From contig NZ_FNBA01000001.1 of assembly GCF_900102055.1 (NCBI RefSeq), forward strand, positions 1,017,085 through 1,081,084: a DNA stretch of 64,000 nucleotides. Direction: 5' to 3'. Positions 9,176 to 18,111 of the stretch are shown here, piece after piece (the stretch's first letter is position 1; each line of letters begins with the position of its first letter). The notes under the pieces are model-generated. The model had not been told where the DNA came from. It searched no databases and worked only from the letters and a program-made list of their open reading frames with translations. Position numbers and translations under genes: made by a program. This DNA comes from Ulvibacter litoralis. GTDB lineage: Bacteria; Bacteroidota; Bacteroidia; Flavobacteriales; Flavobacteriaceae.

Positions 9176-10138
9176 ATGAGTAAAAAAACACAATACCTTT
9201 TGGGTATTTTGCTTACCATTATTCTTGGAACGTATTTTTATTGGACGCTTTGTTGCAGTCAATGTTCGAGTGCTACAAACACCACAGAAATAGTACAGGA
9301 AGCTGAAGCAGAATCGCAAGAGTCAACAACCGTTTCAGCACCAATTCCCACTCCTGTAGCCACACGGAATGCTTTTGCCATTACCGACGCCAACGGAGCT
9401 TTTTCTTTTACAAGTACTGATAATTTTAATTTTGAAACATCAGGATTTACACCGCTTTCTCCCATTGCTTCCGAAATTGATGCCGGAATAGCGAAACTGC
9501 AAACGTATCTTTCAGAAAATAAAAACAAGTCGGTAGCCATTACGGGACTCTTTACTTCTTCTGAAACCAATACGTCTGCGTTTCCAAATTTAGGAATTGC
9601 ACGAGCCAATGCCGTTAAAAACTATATGGTGTCTAAAGGTCTTTCTTCAAAACAGTTAAATACCTTCGGAAAACTTTCAGATGAATTAATTCCTGAAGGA
9701 ACCATTTATAATGGTCCGTTAGAATACACTATTGCCACGGCAGATGAAGCTACAGCGGAAGCTTCCGAAGAAGAATTGAAAGCCTTAAAAGCAAAAATTA
9801 AAGCCAATCCATTGGTACTGTATTTTGCTTTTGGAGAAAATAGCATTGATCTTTCCGAAGCACAACGTCAAAAAATCGCCGATATCGCGACTTATTTAGA
9901 TAAGGTTGACGATGCTTCCGTTTCTGTGATAGGACATACCGACAATGTTGGGTCGGGTAGTGCTAATCTGCAAATGGGGCAAGAGCGTGCCAATTTTGTA
10001 AAAGATTACCTTGTTACAAACGGAATTCCTGAAACTAAAGTTAAGGCGGGTTCTCGAGGTCCAGATCAACCCATTGCTTCAAATAATACGGAAGCAGGAC
10101 GGGCTAAAAATCGGCGGACAGTAATTTCATTAAAATAA
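9176..10138 (+). CDS. OmpA-family protein with N-terminal anchor and two OmpA-like domains
   Basis: A 320-residue envelope protein. Residues 6-24 form one hydrophobic segment. A first, degenerate OmpA-like unit spans about 85-188 (a helix-strand pattern with IARANAVKNYMVSKGLSSKQL). The second unit, 210-320, is canonical: LYFAFGENSIDLS, GHTDNVGSG at 253-261 and the terminal RAKNRRTVISLK. OmpA C-terminal domains bind peptidoglycan non-covalently, so the protein should tether the envelope to the wall. A low-complexity Glu/Ala/Ser linker (38-60) follows the anchor. The gene runs into the HhH-domain gene after 22 bases and both end at one terminator, so they form a two-gene operon. Confidence 0.88.
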   Translation: MSKKTQYLLGILLTIILGTYFYWTLCCSQCSSATNTTEIVQEAEAESQESTTVSAPIPTPVATRNAFAITDANGAFSFTSTDNFNFETSGFTPLSPIASEIDAGIAKLQTYLSENKNKSVAITGLFTSSETNTSAFPNLGIARANAVKNYMVSKGLSSKQLNTFGKLSDELIPEGTIYNGPLEYTIATADEATAEASEEELKALKAKIKANPLVLYFAFGENSIDLSEAQRQKIADIATYLDKVDDASVSVIGHTDNVGSGSANLQMGQERANFVKDYLVTNGIPETKVKAGSRGPDQPIASNNTEAGRAKNRRTVISLK

Positions 10139-10160
10139 ACTAAAACTAAAATCAAAACAT

Positions 10161-10706
10161 ATGAACTGGTGTATATTAATTCCATTGCTAGTAGGCCTTA
10201 TAAGTGCATACCTCGGGTATTTAATTGGAAAATTAAACTCAAAGAACGATGCAAAACCCTCTGGCGATATTGAGCTTTGGCGCAAGAAAAACATTCAATT
10301 AGAATCTGAATTAGCAGCTTGTAAATCGAAACTTTCGGCGGGCGCAGGAAATGTATCTTCTTCTTCAACAGCTTCGTTTGCCGCAGCAGCAACGGCAGCT
10401 CCTGTTGTTTTTAATGCTTCTGCAGCCAAGGCTATCTTTGGAAAAACAATTAAACAAGACGATTTAACTGTGGTAGAAGGAATAGGTCCTAAAATTAGAG
10501 ATTTGTTTCATTCTAACAATATTAAAACGTGGAAAGCACTTTCAGAAACAAGTGTAGATCGTTGTAAGGAAATATTGAAAAGTGGTGGCGAACGTTTTTC
10601 TGTTCACAATCCTGGAACTTGGCCACGGCAAGCTAAAATGGCCTATGAAGGAACCTGGCAAGTACTTTTAGATTGGCAAAACGTACTCGATAAAGGAAAA
10701 GAGTAG
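10161..10706 (+). CDS. membrane-anchored helix-hairpin-helix protein
   Basis: A 181-residue protein with an N-terminal membrane segment (ILIPLLVGLISAYLGYLIG), a short coiled region, an Ala/Ser/Thr-rich linker (about 57-88) and a C-terminal domain with the helix-hairpin-helix motif LTVVEGIGPKIRDLFHSNNI. The domain resembles the predicted flap-endonuclease-like family (COG3743), which is often wrongly called a DNA nuclease; no nuclease residues are evident. It is co-transcribed with the OmpA-like gene upstream, which argues for an envelope role rather than DNA repair. The actual function is unknown. Confidence 0.75.
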   Translation: MNWCILIPLLVGLISAYLGYLIGKLNSKNDAKPSGDIELWRKKNIQLESELAACKSKLSAGAGNVSSSSTASFAAAATAAPVVFNASAAKAIFGKTIKQDDLTVVEGIGPKIRDLFHSNNIKTWKALSETSVDRCKEILKSGGERFSVHNPGTWPRQAKMAYEGTWQVLLDWQNVLDKGKE

Positions 10707-10713
10707 AATGAGA

Positions 10714-10750
10714 AAAGGGTGTTTAAAACTAATTTAAACACCCTTTTTTA
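10714..10750. terminator. bidirectional terminator between convergent genes
   Basis: A perfect 14-bp stem, AAAGGGTGTTTAAA with TTTAAACACCCTTT, and a 5-base loop, with T-rich sequence on both exits. It serves the HhH gene on the plus strand and the desaturase gene on the minus strand. Confidence 0.93.
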
Positions 10751-10752
10751 TG

Positions 10753-11742
10753 CTATAAAAGTCCGTTCGCTTCTACCCATTTAAACTTAGCGCTATCTTT
10801 TGGAATTGCAATTCGCTCTGCAATTCGAGACATACGCGAAGGCAGTTTCATTAAATAATCTCGTGCTTTTTCGGCATCGTCGGTTAGTGATGTCATTTTA
10901 TCAATTTTCCAATAGTCGTTTAGTTTTTCAAGAATATCGATATAATCGAAGGTCGTGTACACTCCTAAACGTTGTCCTGCATTTGAAAAGTTTTCGAAAG
11001 CACTTGCAATATCTTCTCCAGATTCACGTAAAAACTGAGCAGGCATTACAATTTTTTTCTTCATCATATCTTGAAAAGCCAGCATCATTTCGCTTGGGTC
11101 GTATTCAAAAATAATTTTTACAAACTCGCGGTATGCCAAATGGTGTCTCATTTCGTCACCAGCAATCATGCTACACATTTTGCTGAGCATTTTATTCCCT
11201 TTTTGTTTGGCCAATTGTCCAACGCGCTTGTGCGAAATATTGGTCGCTAATTCTTGAAAACTTGTATATACAAAGTTTTTATAAGGATCGCGTCCTGTTC
11301 CAATATCAAAACCGTCGTTAATTAAGTATTGGGTGGTTTTTTCAACTTCTTTCATGTCTACCCTTCCAGAAAGGTATAAATACTTGTTTAAAGTATCTCC
11401 ATGACGATTTTCTTCTCCAGTCCAATGGCGTACCCATTTAGACCATCCGTTTTGTCCTACTTGATCTACCCCTTCCACATCCATAAGCCAAGATTCGTAA
11501 GTTGGTAATGCTTCTTCAGTCACCATATCACCTACTAAAACAACCCAAAAGTCGTAACTAAGTTCTTTTGCTTCTTCTCTAATTTGAAGAATTTTCTCCA
11601 TATAATCGTCTCCTTGTAAATTAGGGAGCAAGTCGGTCGGCTGCCAGATGTCTTCTACAGGGATTAAATATTTATCTACAAAACTATCAATCGATTTTTC
11701 GACCGTTTGCATTACTTCTAGACGTATGTTTTTTAGTGCCAT
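10753..11742 (-). CDS. acyl-ACP desaturase (ferritin-like di-iron)
   Basis: A 329-residue soluble desaturase that inserts a cis double bond into saturated acyl-ACP using a di-iron site and reduced ferredoxin. The two ligand motifs are EENRHG (110-115) and DEMRHH (196-201), with the first-helix Glu in EEALPTY near 76-77. The length and the WVRHWTGEENRHGD segment are typical of the stearoyl-ACP desaturase family. I start at MALKNIRLEV (11742); ten more residues could be read upstream but carry no family similarity. A TATCTTTG promoter element lies 39 bases upstream. The gene sets membrane fluidity and stands alone here. Confidence 0.93.
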   Translation of the reverse strand: MALKNIRLEVMQTVEKSIDSFVDKYLIPVEDIWQPTDLLPNLQGDDYMEKILQIREEAKELSYDFWVVLVGDMVTEEALPTYESWLMDVEGVDQVGQNGWSKWVRHWTGEENRHGDTLNKYLYLSGRVDMKEVEKTTQYLINDGFDIGTGRDPYKNFVYTSFQELATNISHKRVGQLAKQKGNKMLSKMCSMIAGDEMRHHLAYREFVKIIFEYDPSEMMLAFQDMMKKKIVMPAQFLRESGEDIASAFENFSNAGQRLGVYTTFDYIDILEKLNDYWKIDKMTSLTDDAEKARDYLMKLPSRMSRIAERIAIPKDSAKFKWVEANGLL

Positions 11743-11780
11743 AATATAAAAACTTAGGTTGAAATTGTACAATACCTATT

Positions 11781-11788
11781 CAAAGATA
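11781..11788 (-). promoter_or_regulatory. predicted -7 promoter element, TATCTTTG
   Basis: CAAAGATA on the plus strand reads TATCTTTG on the minus strand and lies 38 bases before the desaturase ATG. Confidence 0.55.
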
Positions 11789-11822
11789 AGGAGAAGGAAC
11801 TTGCTTTTTCTTAAATCTCTGT

Positions 11823-12551
11823 TTAATTTCTACCTTTTTCGTTAGGATAGAGTGTGTAAACGGGGTCACTCTGCCAATATTTCTTACTATCTACTTCAAG
11901 TATCGTTAAAGGACCTTTAAACGCGGCACCTGTATCGAGGTTCCAGACATTGGCAAAATTAACGGGTATTGTTTCTCCAATTCGAGTGACCGGAGTATGG
12001 CCGATAAAAATCTCTTTAAAATGAAGTAGTCTTTTAGGGTATTTTGGATGGTTTATTGGAAGGGAAGCGTCTAAGCTGCATACTAGTTCCCACAGGGTTC
12101 GATCCCAATACACCATTTTTTCAAAAAACTCATGGGCAGGTCCTTTTTGATTTGTAAATCCAGCGTGTACGTACAATCTATTTTCGTCATCGATGTAGTA
12201 ATTCTGTAATCCTTCAAAAAAGGAAAGATGTTTTTTTAAAGATGCTTCGGAAAGTTTTTCGTAACTATTTTTGCTTGCTGCTCCGCCATGGGCCAACCAA
12301 GTATCGTTATTGTCTTGTGTTGTTAGAAAATTATAAAGCAGTTCTTCATGATTTCCGCGGAGAAAAATACAACGGTGTGTTTCAGAAAAATTTAATAAAA
12401 AAGAAACCGTCTCGGCACTTTCACTCCATCCATCTACATAATCTCCTAAGAAAATATATAAATCGTCTGAAGCTTTCGGAATTTTACTTACTACTTGTTG
12501 TAATGCTTTTAATCCGCCATGAATGTCTCCAACTATATAGGTTTTATGCAT
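11823..12551 (-). CDS. PPP-type metallophosphoesterase
   Basis: A 242-residue phosphatase of the calcineurin-like/PPP group. The metal-binding motifs are GDIHG (8-12), GDYVDGW (36-42) and GNHEE (66-70), followed by a later His in HAGF and GHTPV. The family covers bacterial protein phosphatases and Ap4A hydrolases; GDYVDGW in place of GDYVDRG is the variant common in short Bacteroidota members. The substrate cannot be decided. Its start overlaps the 3' end of the zinc-ribbon gene upstream by 8 bases, so the two are translationally coupled. Confidence 0.88.
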   Translation of the reverse strand: MHKTYIVGDIHGGLKALQQVVSKIPKASDDLYIFLGDYVDGWSESAETVSFLLNFSETHRCIFLRGNHEELLYNFLTTQDNNDTWLAHGGAASKNSYEKLSEASLKKHLSFFEGLQNYYIDDENRLYVHAGFTNQKGPAHEFFEKMVYWDRTLWELVCSLDASLPINHPKYPKRLLHFKEIFIGHTPVTRIGETIPVNFANVWNLDTGAAFKGPLTILEVDSKKYWQSDPVYTLYPNEKGRN

Positions 12552-13641
12552 CTTTTGAAACGTAAACGATGATTGATATTACGATGAGAATTGCCAAGAC
12601 TAAGAAAAATATTTTCCAAAAAGAATACGGTCGTTCTCCAGTTAACGCACCTGTTTGTCCGTTTACAAAAAAGTTGTAACGCTTTCCTTTAAAAACATAG
12701 GTGCTCACAAACATTGGAAGTAAAATGTGCTTAAAAGTTTCGTCGCGCAGTCGCATGTTAATGGACGAGACGCGTTGCGTGTCGCCTCCAATATCTCGGC
12801 AGGCCCATCGTGTAGCAATATTTCTTGCCTCTTTATTGGCTTCTAAATGTCCCTCTTTTAAGGGTATTGTATATTTTTCGGTGACAAAACCTGCTAAAAA
12901 ACTACTGTCAAACGGTTGTAATTGCTTTAAATCCCAAAGTGCCACTGCTTTTGGGATGATCCCTGATTTTTGTTTGGAGGCTTTAATCAATGTGTCGTCT
13001 ACAAAACCACTAATGGAACCACTTGCAGGACTCCAACGGGTTCTTCGTTCGCGGCGACTGCTTCGTTGCCCCTTGCTATTGGTGTACGATACAGTTACAT
13101 AATAATAGTCACCTCGTTGCCCAGTATAATCGGCAGCTAATTGTGCGTCAAACGTCCAATAGGGACAGTACAATCCTTTTGTATTTTGAGGATCAATGGC
13201 TGCTTTTTTTAGATTGTTAGGTGCAAACCACAATCCGTTGACCCATTTTTTGAAAATAAGATGTGCTTTTTTCTGATCGATTTGAAAAGGCAAAACGGCT
13301 CCAGGTAGAATCCAATCTTCTTTGTAGGCGTCTTCAATAATAAGCGGCATGGTGCAATAGACACAATGAAGCGATTTGTAGTTTTCTTCCACGTGCTGAT
13401 TGGCACCACAATTTTTACAATGTAACATCGTAATCTCTTCGCTATGCGATTGAGAGCCCATTTCGTTGAGATACTTTTCGAGCGCTAACTCTTGAAGGTT
13501 TTTTTCTGAAGGCGTAATTTGTTCTGTGTGCCCACAATACCCACAATTTAATTCGGTTGTTCCTGGGGCATAGGTAAGTGCTGCGCCACAATTGACGCAG
13601 GATTTTTTTTGTAAGGATTCTTGGACAGGACTATCCTCCAT
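12544..13641 (-). CDS. double zinc-ribbon membrane protein
   Basis: A 365-residue protein with two zinc ribbons near the N-terminus: Cys15/Cys18 with Cys33/Cys36, and Cys75/Cys78 with Cys93/Cys96. A middle region holds the segments LPFQIDQKKAHLIFKKWVNGLWFAP and GLYCPYWTFDA, and one hydrophobic C-terminal segment (about 341-361) ends it. Proteins of this type are often mislabelled as primosomal or helicase proteins because of the ribbon; no helicase motifs exist. It sits between a PPP phosphatase gene (8-base overlap) and an SPFH-GYF gene 83 bases away, an association seen in many Bacteroidota. I infer a membrane-associated complex with the SPFH protein, of unknown role. Confidence 0.75.
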   Translation of the reverse strand: MEDSPVQESLQKKSCVNCGAALTYAPGTTELNCGYCGHTEQITPSEKNLQELALEKYLNEMGSQSHSEEITMLHCKNCGANQHVEENYKSLHCVYCTMPLIIEDAYKEDWILPGAVLPFQIDQKKAHLIFKKWVNGLWFAPNNLKKAAIDPQNTKGLYCPYWTFDAQLAADYTGQRGDYYYVTVSYTNSKGQRSSRRERRTRWSPASGSISGFVDDTLIKASKQKSGIIPKAVALWDLKQLQPFDSSFLAGFVTEKYTIPLKEGHLEANKEARNIATRWACRDIGGDTQRVSSINMRLRDETFKHILLPMFVSTYVFKGKRYNFFVNGQTGALTGERPYSFWKIFFLVLAILIVISIIVYVSKDA

Positions 13642-13724
13642 GAACTATTAATTTTTTAATACGATTTCAAAAGCTTTCTACGACACGTTTTGTCAAGCTC
13701 AGGGTGACAATTCGATTTTTAAAA

Positions 13725-14861
13725 TTAAGCTCCTGGAAGTGGTGGTGGCATGCTTCCTCCTAAAAAGGCTTTCAGCTCTTCCACTTCGTGTAAAGCAGTC
13801 CATGCGGCCATTCCTTGTTTCCAAACAAGGGTATCTTTGTTAACGGTTCTGTTGGCAAATAATACTTTTAATTGTTCAAAAGCAACGGGTCCTGCTTGTT
13901 GTCCGTTAGCAGCATAAAAATACTGAACAGCTTGTGGCATTGGAGGTGGCATTGCACCTGTTTGTTGCATAGGAGCTTGTTGTTGTCCACCCATTTGCGG
14001 ACTCATCATTCCGCCCATTTGTTGTGCGAGTACAAAGCCCATTCCCATTCCCATACCAGCGCCAGCTGTACCGCCTTCATTTAGAGCAGCAGCCTCAATA
14101 GCTTTTGCCGTTTTAAATTTGGTTAATTTGTCTAGGTCTAATTTGTCAATGCGGCTGTATTCAAAGATTTCCTTTTTAAGATCTTCTGGCATTGAAACGT
14201 TTTCAATGAAGAATTTTTCCAATGAAATACCAACACTATTAAACTCAGGTTGCATTACATCTTTACAGGTTTCTGAAAGTTCTGTGGTGTTTGCAGCATA
14301 CAACTCAATAGGAAGTTTTGCTTCTCCAACCGTATCTGTAAAACGTGTTGCAATTAAACTTTTAAGGTGTTCGTTAATCTCGAAATTGGTGAAATTATTA
14401 TCAGTTCCAACAATATCTACAATAAACTTACCGGCATCGTTTATTTTAAAAGCATAGGTTCCGAAGGCTCTAATTTCAACCAAGCCGAAGCGTTCGTCGT
14501 TTAGGGTAATTGGGTTTTTTGTTCCCCATTTTTCATCGGTAAATAAATGGGTGTTTACAAAATAGACTTCCGCTTTAAACGGACTGTCAAATCCGTATTT
14601 CCAACCTTTTAATGTGGAAAGAATGGGTAAGTTTTGAGTGTTTAAAGTATAGGTTCCCGGTGTAAAAACATCGGCTAACTGACCTTCGTTTATAAAAACC
14701 GCGGTTTGTCCTTCGCGAACAATTAGTTTCGCTTCGTTTTTTATTTCATTTTGATAGCGCTCAAAGCGATGACATATCGTGTCGTCTGTGTAGTCCAGCC
14801 ACTCGATGATATCTATAAATTCGTGACTTAATTTCTCTTTTATTTTGTCGAAAATGCCCAT
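13725..14861 (-). CDS. SPFH-domain protein with C-terminal GYF_2 domain
   Basis: A 378-residue protein of the so-called virion core (YdjI-like) SPFH family. The N-terminal part carries the SPFH fold (from about 20 to 245, with LIVREGQTAVFINEGQLADVFTPGTYTL-type strands). A flexible Gly/Met/Gln-rich linker follows (270-310), then a GYF_2 domain (about 312-370) with YFYAANGQQAGPVAFEQL and the tryptophans of WKQGMAAWTAL. SPFH proteins oligomerise on membranes; GYF_2 domains bind proline-rich or partner peptides. No transmembrane segment is present. Its neighbour is a zinc-ribbon membrane protein, a plausible partner. The name virion core protein is historical and does not indicate a viral origin. 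Confidence 0.82.
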   Translation of the reverse strand: MGIFDKIKEKLSHEFIDIIEWLDYTDDTICHRFERYQNEIKNEAKLIVREGQTAVFINEGQLADVFTPGTYTLNTQNLPILSTLKGWKYGFDSPFKAEVYFVNTHLFTDEKWGTKNPITLNDERFGLVEIRAFGTYAFKINDAGKFIVDIVGTDNNFTNFEINEHLKSLIATRFTDTVGEAKLPIELYAANTTELSETCKDVMQPEFNSVGISLEKFFIENVSMPEDLKKEIFEYSRIDKLDLDKLTKFKTAKAIEAAALNEGGTAGAGMGMGMGFVLAQQMGGMMSPQMGGQQQAPMQQTGAMPPPMPQAVQYFYAANGQQAGPVAFEQLKVLFANRTVNKDTLVWKQGMAAWTALHEVEELKAFLGGSMPPPLPGA

Positions 14862-14919
14862 GAAAGTAAGGTTTTATATTGTTGAGGTTTAAAGATATAA
14901 AATTACTTGTAAAACAGAG

Positions 14920-16056
14920 TTAATTGTACTTTACTTTCCGAAGTATCCGAATTGTTTCTTTATACGATTGATAGATTTGAGAATTGTAATTTTTTAGAAG
15001 GGGTTTTGCTTCAAATAATTTTGATTTCGCTTCTGTAAAATCGTTCAAAAAGCAAATAAGATAAGTGGCAGGAAGGTTTGCTAAATCTTTTTCTTCGGAA
15101 GCAATTAAAGGAATGTTCTTCTTTAGTTTTTCTATGAGTGCATTGTTGGTGTTGTAGATATGATGCAATGTTTTTTTATTGAATTGTGGCGGTTCAAAAA
15201 CAAGTTCCGACTCTATGTGGTGTCCGCCATTTTCTTTAAACTGAATGGTAAGTTCTTCCAAGGGATAGTACTTAAACTGATTGTTTAACCCTAAGTGTAC
15301 ATATTCTACGATTTTGAACTCATCTTCAGAAAAAGAAATACTGACTTCATCCAACGCCGAATAAAACAACCGAACCTGCTCGTTGATAAGCTCAATATCA
15401 ACCCGCGAATAAAATGTGTTTCCTTTTACCTTTTTGGTGGTTCCCGCCCAGCAAACGACAAACAATTCTTTAAAAACTTTATAATGCGATTCTAGGTCTT
15501 TGTGACGATGATTTATAAAATCGATCACCCCATCTAGGGTTAGTTCTATATTGTTTTTAGCGTTGTTTTCAATGGCTTGAACAATTTCTGAGTTCACATC
15601 TTTAATTTCAATATCAAAGTCTTTTGGCATCGAAATACTCCCGTCTCTCAGAAAAATAGAACCGCCCCAATATTTCCAGATATTCTTCCGAAGCTGGGTA
15701 ATTTTTCCGTTGGGCCTAATGGTTACCAAACCGACGACTTTGTCGGGTGGCAGATTGGGAAACGCCACATTTTCATAATTGATAAGCGGCGCATTGGTTA
15801 AGTAAGCATTGACTAAATTCTGAATCTTACTATCGTCAAAAAAATCGACGCCGTTAATTTCATTTGTTTCGTCTTCCACCCCAATAACGATATACGAATT
15901 GTTGGCAGGATTGCTATTGCTTAAGGCGCAAATGTGTTTTAAAAATTTCGCTTTTCCTTCTTTTGAACCGAGATCAATTTTTCGCTTTTTATCATAGAAA
16001 CTGCTCTCATCGTTGTGAGCGAGCAGGTTTTTGATAAGAAGTCGTTTGTTAATCAT
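14920..16056 (-). CDS. AlbA_2 (Schlafen-type) domain protein
   Basis: A 378-residue protein. The N-terminal 150 residues match the AlbA_2/Schlafen fold: E-S-x-F-Y-D-x-K-R, then AKFLKHICALSNS, YIVIGVEDE and the VGLVTIRPN strand. The remainder (about 160-378) has no family I recognise. Such proteins are often labelled ATP-binding or transcriptional regulators; related domains occur in RNA-cleaving Schlafens and in some defence proteins. There is no partner gene here that would mark a defence island. The function is unknown. Confidence 0.72.
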   Translation of the reverse strand: MINKRLLIKNLLAHNDESSFYDKKRKIDLGSKEGKAKFLKHICALSNSNPANNSYIVIGVEDETNEINGVDFFDDSKIQNLVNAYLTNAPLINYENVAFPNLPPDKVVGLVTIRPNGKITQLRKNIWKYWGGSIFLRDGSISMPKDFDIEIKDVNSEIVQAIENNAKNNIELTLDGVIDFINHRHKDLESHYKVFKELFVVCWAGTTKKVKGNTFYSRVDIELINEQVRLFYSALDEVSISFSEDEFKIVEYVHLGLNNQFKYYPLEELTIQFKENGGHHIESELVFEPPQFNKKTLHHIYNTNNALIEKLKKNIPLIASEEKDLANLPATYLICFLNDFTEAKSKLFEAKPLLKNYNSQIYQSYKETIRILRKVKYN

Positions 16057-16165
16057 ACCATTTCCCGCGTAGGCGGTATTTTTTTAAATTATTTTAAGAA
16101 GTCCAAATAGTATTTATCTGGTCGAGTCTATCTGTCCACCAACACAGGCAGAATTGGGGAGACTG

Positions 16166-16921
16166 TTAATTCTTATTTACAATCGTACTTGAGGCTTGCG
16201 CCAAACACATCACGGTCAAATCGGCAATATTTACATGTGGCGGACGCGTAACCGCAAACCAAATAATGTCGGCAATGTCTTCAGGTTGTAAGGGTGAAAA
16301 TCCTTGATATACTTTCTCGGCACGCTCGGTATCTCCTTTAAAACGAACTTCACTAAATTCTGTTGCCACCAAGCCTGGGTTGATAGCACCCACTTTAATT
16401 CCTTTTCCGTTGAGGTCAATGCGCATGCCTTGATTTATCGCATCAACGGCGTGTTTACTGGCGCAGTACACATTTCCGTTGGGATAAACTTCTTTTCCAG
16501 CGGTAGAGCCAATATTGATAATATGGCCGCTCTTTTTAGCAAGAAATATAGGAAGTACCGCCTTACTCACGTATAAAAGTCCTTTTACATTGATGTCTAA
16601 CATGGCATCCCAATCGTCAACATTTCCATCTTGAATGGAGTCTAAACCGTGTGCGTTTCCGGCATTGTTGATTAAAATATCTATTTCTGAAAATTGCTTC
16701 GGAAGGTTTTGAATTTTCTCAAATACTGTTTCTTTATCACGAACGTCGAAAGTTAGGGTGTGTACGTTGGTGTTTTTTTGCAATTCTGAAGCGATAGCGT
16801 CTAAGCGGTCTTGTCTTCTTCCGCAGAGAATTAAAGAAACGCCATGATGTGCAAATAACGTAGCTGTTGCTTTTCCTATTCCTGAAGTTGCGCCCGTAAT
16901 GAGTGCGATTTTGCTTTTCAT
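16166..16921 (-). CDS. short-chain dehydrogenase/reductase (YdfG-like)
   Basis: A 251-residue classical SDR. The cofactor motif TGATSGIG (9-16) and an Arg pair after the second strand (GRRQDR) indicate NADP(H). The NNAG motif is at 85-88 and the catalytic Ser139, Tyr152 and Lys156 (YCASK) are all present. It resembles the YdfG group, which oxidises 3-hydroxy acids and L-allo-threonine. The substrate here is inferred only from that likeness. It stands alone, with the aldo-keto reductase gene upstream 85 bases away on the same strand. Confidence 0.9.
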   Translation of the reverse strand: MKSKIALITGATSGIGKATATLFAHHGVSLILCGRRQDRLDAIASELQKNTNVHTLTFDVRDKETVFEKIQNLPKQFSEIDILINNAGNAHGLDSIQDGNVDDWDAMLDINVKGLLYVSKAVLPIFLAKKSGHIINIGSTAGKEVYPNGNVYCASKHAVDAINQGMRIDLNGKGIKVGAINPGLVATEFSEVRFKGDTERAEKVYQGFSPLQPEDIADIIWFAVTRPPHVNIADLTVMCLAQASSTIVNKN

Positions 16922-17006
16922 CGTAAATTTTTGTTTAAAAGTAAGGGTTCTAATTTTTTGTACATGTTAAATGAATGCTATAAAAATGAAGTTTATAGCG
17001 AATGAG

Positions 17007-17876
17007 CTATGGAACTTTATGTCCTTGGCTTGCCACTAAAAGTTCAAACCAATCAGAATCTGAAAGTTTTATTGCTTCGGAAGCTACTGCGTTTGTGATT
17101 CGGCTCGGATTTGTAGAGCCAATTACGGGATGAATGTTTGCAGGATGTTTTAAAAGCCAAGCGAGTAATAGTTGGTCTTTGGTAGCGGCGTATTTTTCTG
17201 AAAGCGTGTCTAAAACGACATGAATTCGTTGTGTTTGTTCGTTTTTTTCTTTAAAAACAGCTCCCAACGGACTCCATGCCATGGGGAGGATATTTTGAAG
17301 CATCATATTTTGTAAAGAGCCGTTAAGCATCGCTTCATGAGCTGTAATTGAACATTCAATTTGATTTACAGATACCGTGCTTTTTGAAGCTATTAAAGCT
17401 GTTTCGGTAGGAGAAAAATTGGAAACTCCAAACGCTTTAATTTTCCCTTCTGAGGTAAGTTTGTCGACCGCTTTGGCAATTTCATCGGGATGCATTAACG
17501 GACTTGGTCTGTGTAATAAGAACAAATCTAGGTAGGAGGCTTGAAGTGCTTTTATCGAGTTTTCGGCACTCCAAACGAGGTAAGCGGCATCGTATTGGTA
17601 GTGTTTTAAGGTGTTATTTCGGGTGTTTCCAACGTATTGAATACCAGATTTTGAAATAAGTTGAATGCTTTCTCGATCAATTCCACTGTTTGTAAAAGCC
17701 TTTCCAAACTCCTTTTCAGTGGTGTAATCTCCATAAATATCGGCGTGGTCAAATGTTGTAATTCCGCTTTCGAAAGAGTGCAGAAGCGCCTTAGTCATTT
17801 TTTTTATAGAAAGCTGGTTTCCCCAAGCTCCCCAGCCCATGCAGCCTTGTACTATTCTTGAAAAGGTATGATTCAT
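17007..17876 (-). CDS. aldo/keto reductase (YdhF-like)
   Basis: A 289-residue (beta/alpha)8 NADPH oxidoreductase. The catalytic tetrad is visible: Asp43, Tyr48 (DHADIYGDY), Lys76 (LISKSGI) and His122 (FLLHRPSP). The GSTNPSRITNAV segment near residue 255 is the phosphate-binding loop for the cofactor. The N-terminal RIVQGCMGWGAWG is typical of the YdhF group in Gram-negative bacteria. The substrate is unknown. It precedes the SDR gene on the same strand and may be co-expressed with it. Confidence 0.92.
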   Translation of the reverse strand: MNHTFSRIVQGCMGWGAWGNQLSIKKMTKALLHSFESGITTFDHADIYGDYTTEKEFGKAFTNSGIDRESIQLISKSGIQYVGNTRNNTLKHYQYDAAYLVWSAENSIKALQASYLDLFLLHRPSPLMHPDEIAKAVDKLTSEGKIKAFGVSNFSPTETALIASKSTVSVNQIECSITAHEAMLNGSLQNMMLQNILPMAWSPLGAVFKEKNEQTQRIHVVLDTLSEKYAATKDQLLLAWLLKHPANIHPVIGSTNPSRITNAVASEAIKLSDSDWFELLVASQGHKVP

Positions 17877-18111
17877 AACAGTTTAGTTGTTTTTTGTGCC
17901 GTTATAGTTTTCATAATATTTTTGTTTATAGGGAACCATAAAATACCTTTGTTCTCAGAATTAAAAATAAGTTATTTAAACGCATTATAAATTCTCGAAA
18001 CCCTTTATTTTAAACATATTTTTAACCAATTGTTAACAGCATTTTAAGTAATAAATCTCCAATTTGCGACGTCTTTATAAGACAATACCCCCTTACTGAA
18101 AGAAAAATAAC

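Noticed and set aside
14920-16056. The AlbA_2/Schlafen-type protein as part of a defence island
   Set aside because: Its neighbours are ordinary metabolic and envelope genes with no nuclease, restriction or toxin partner.
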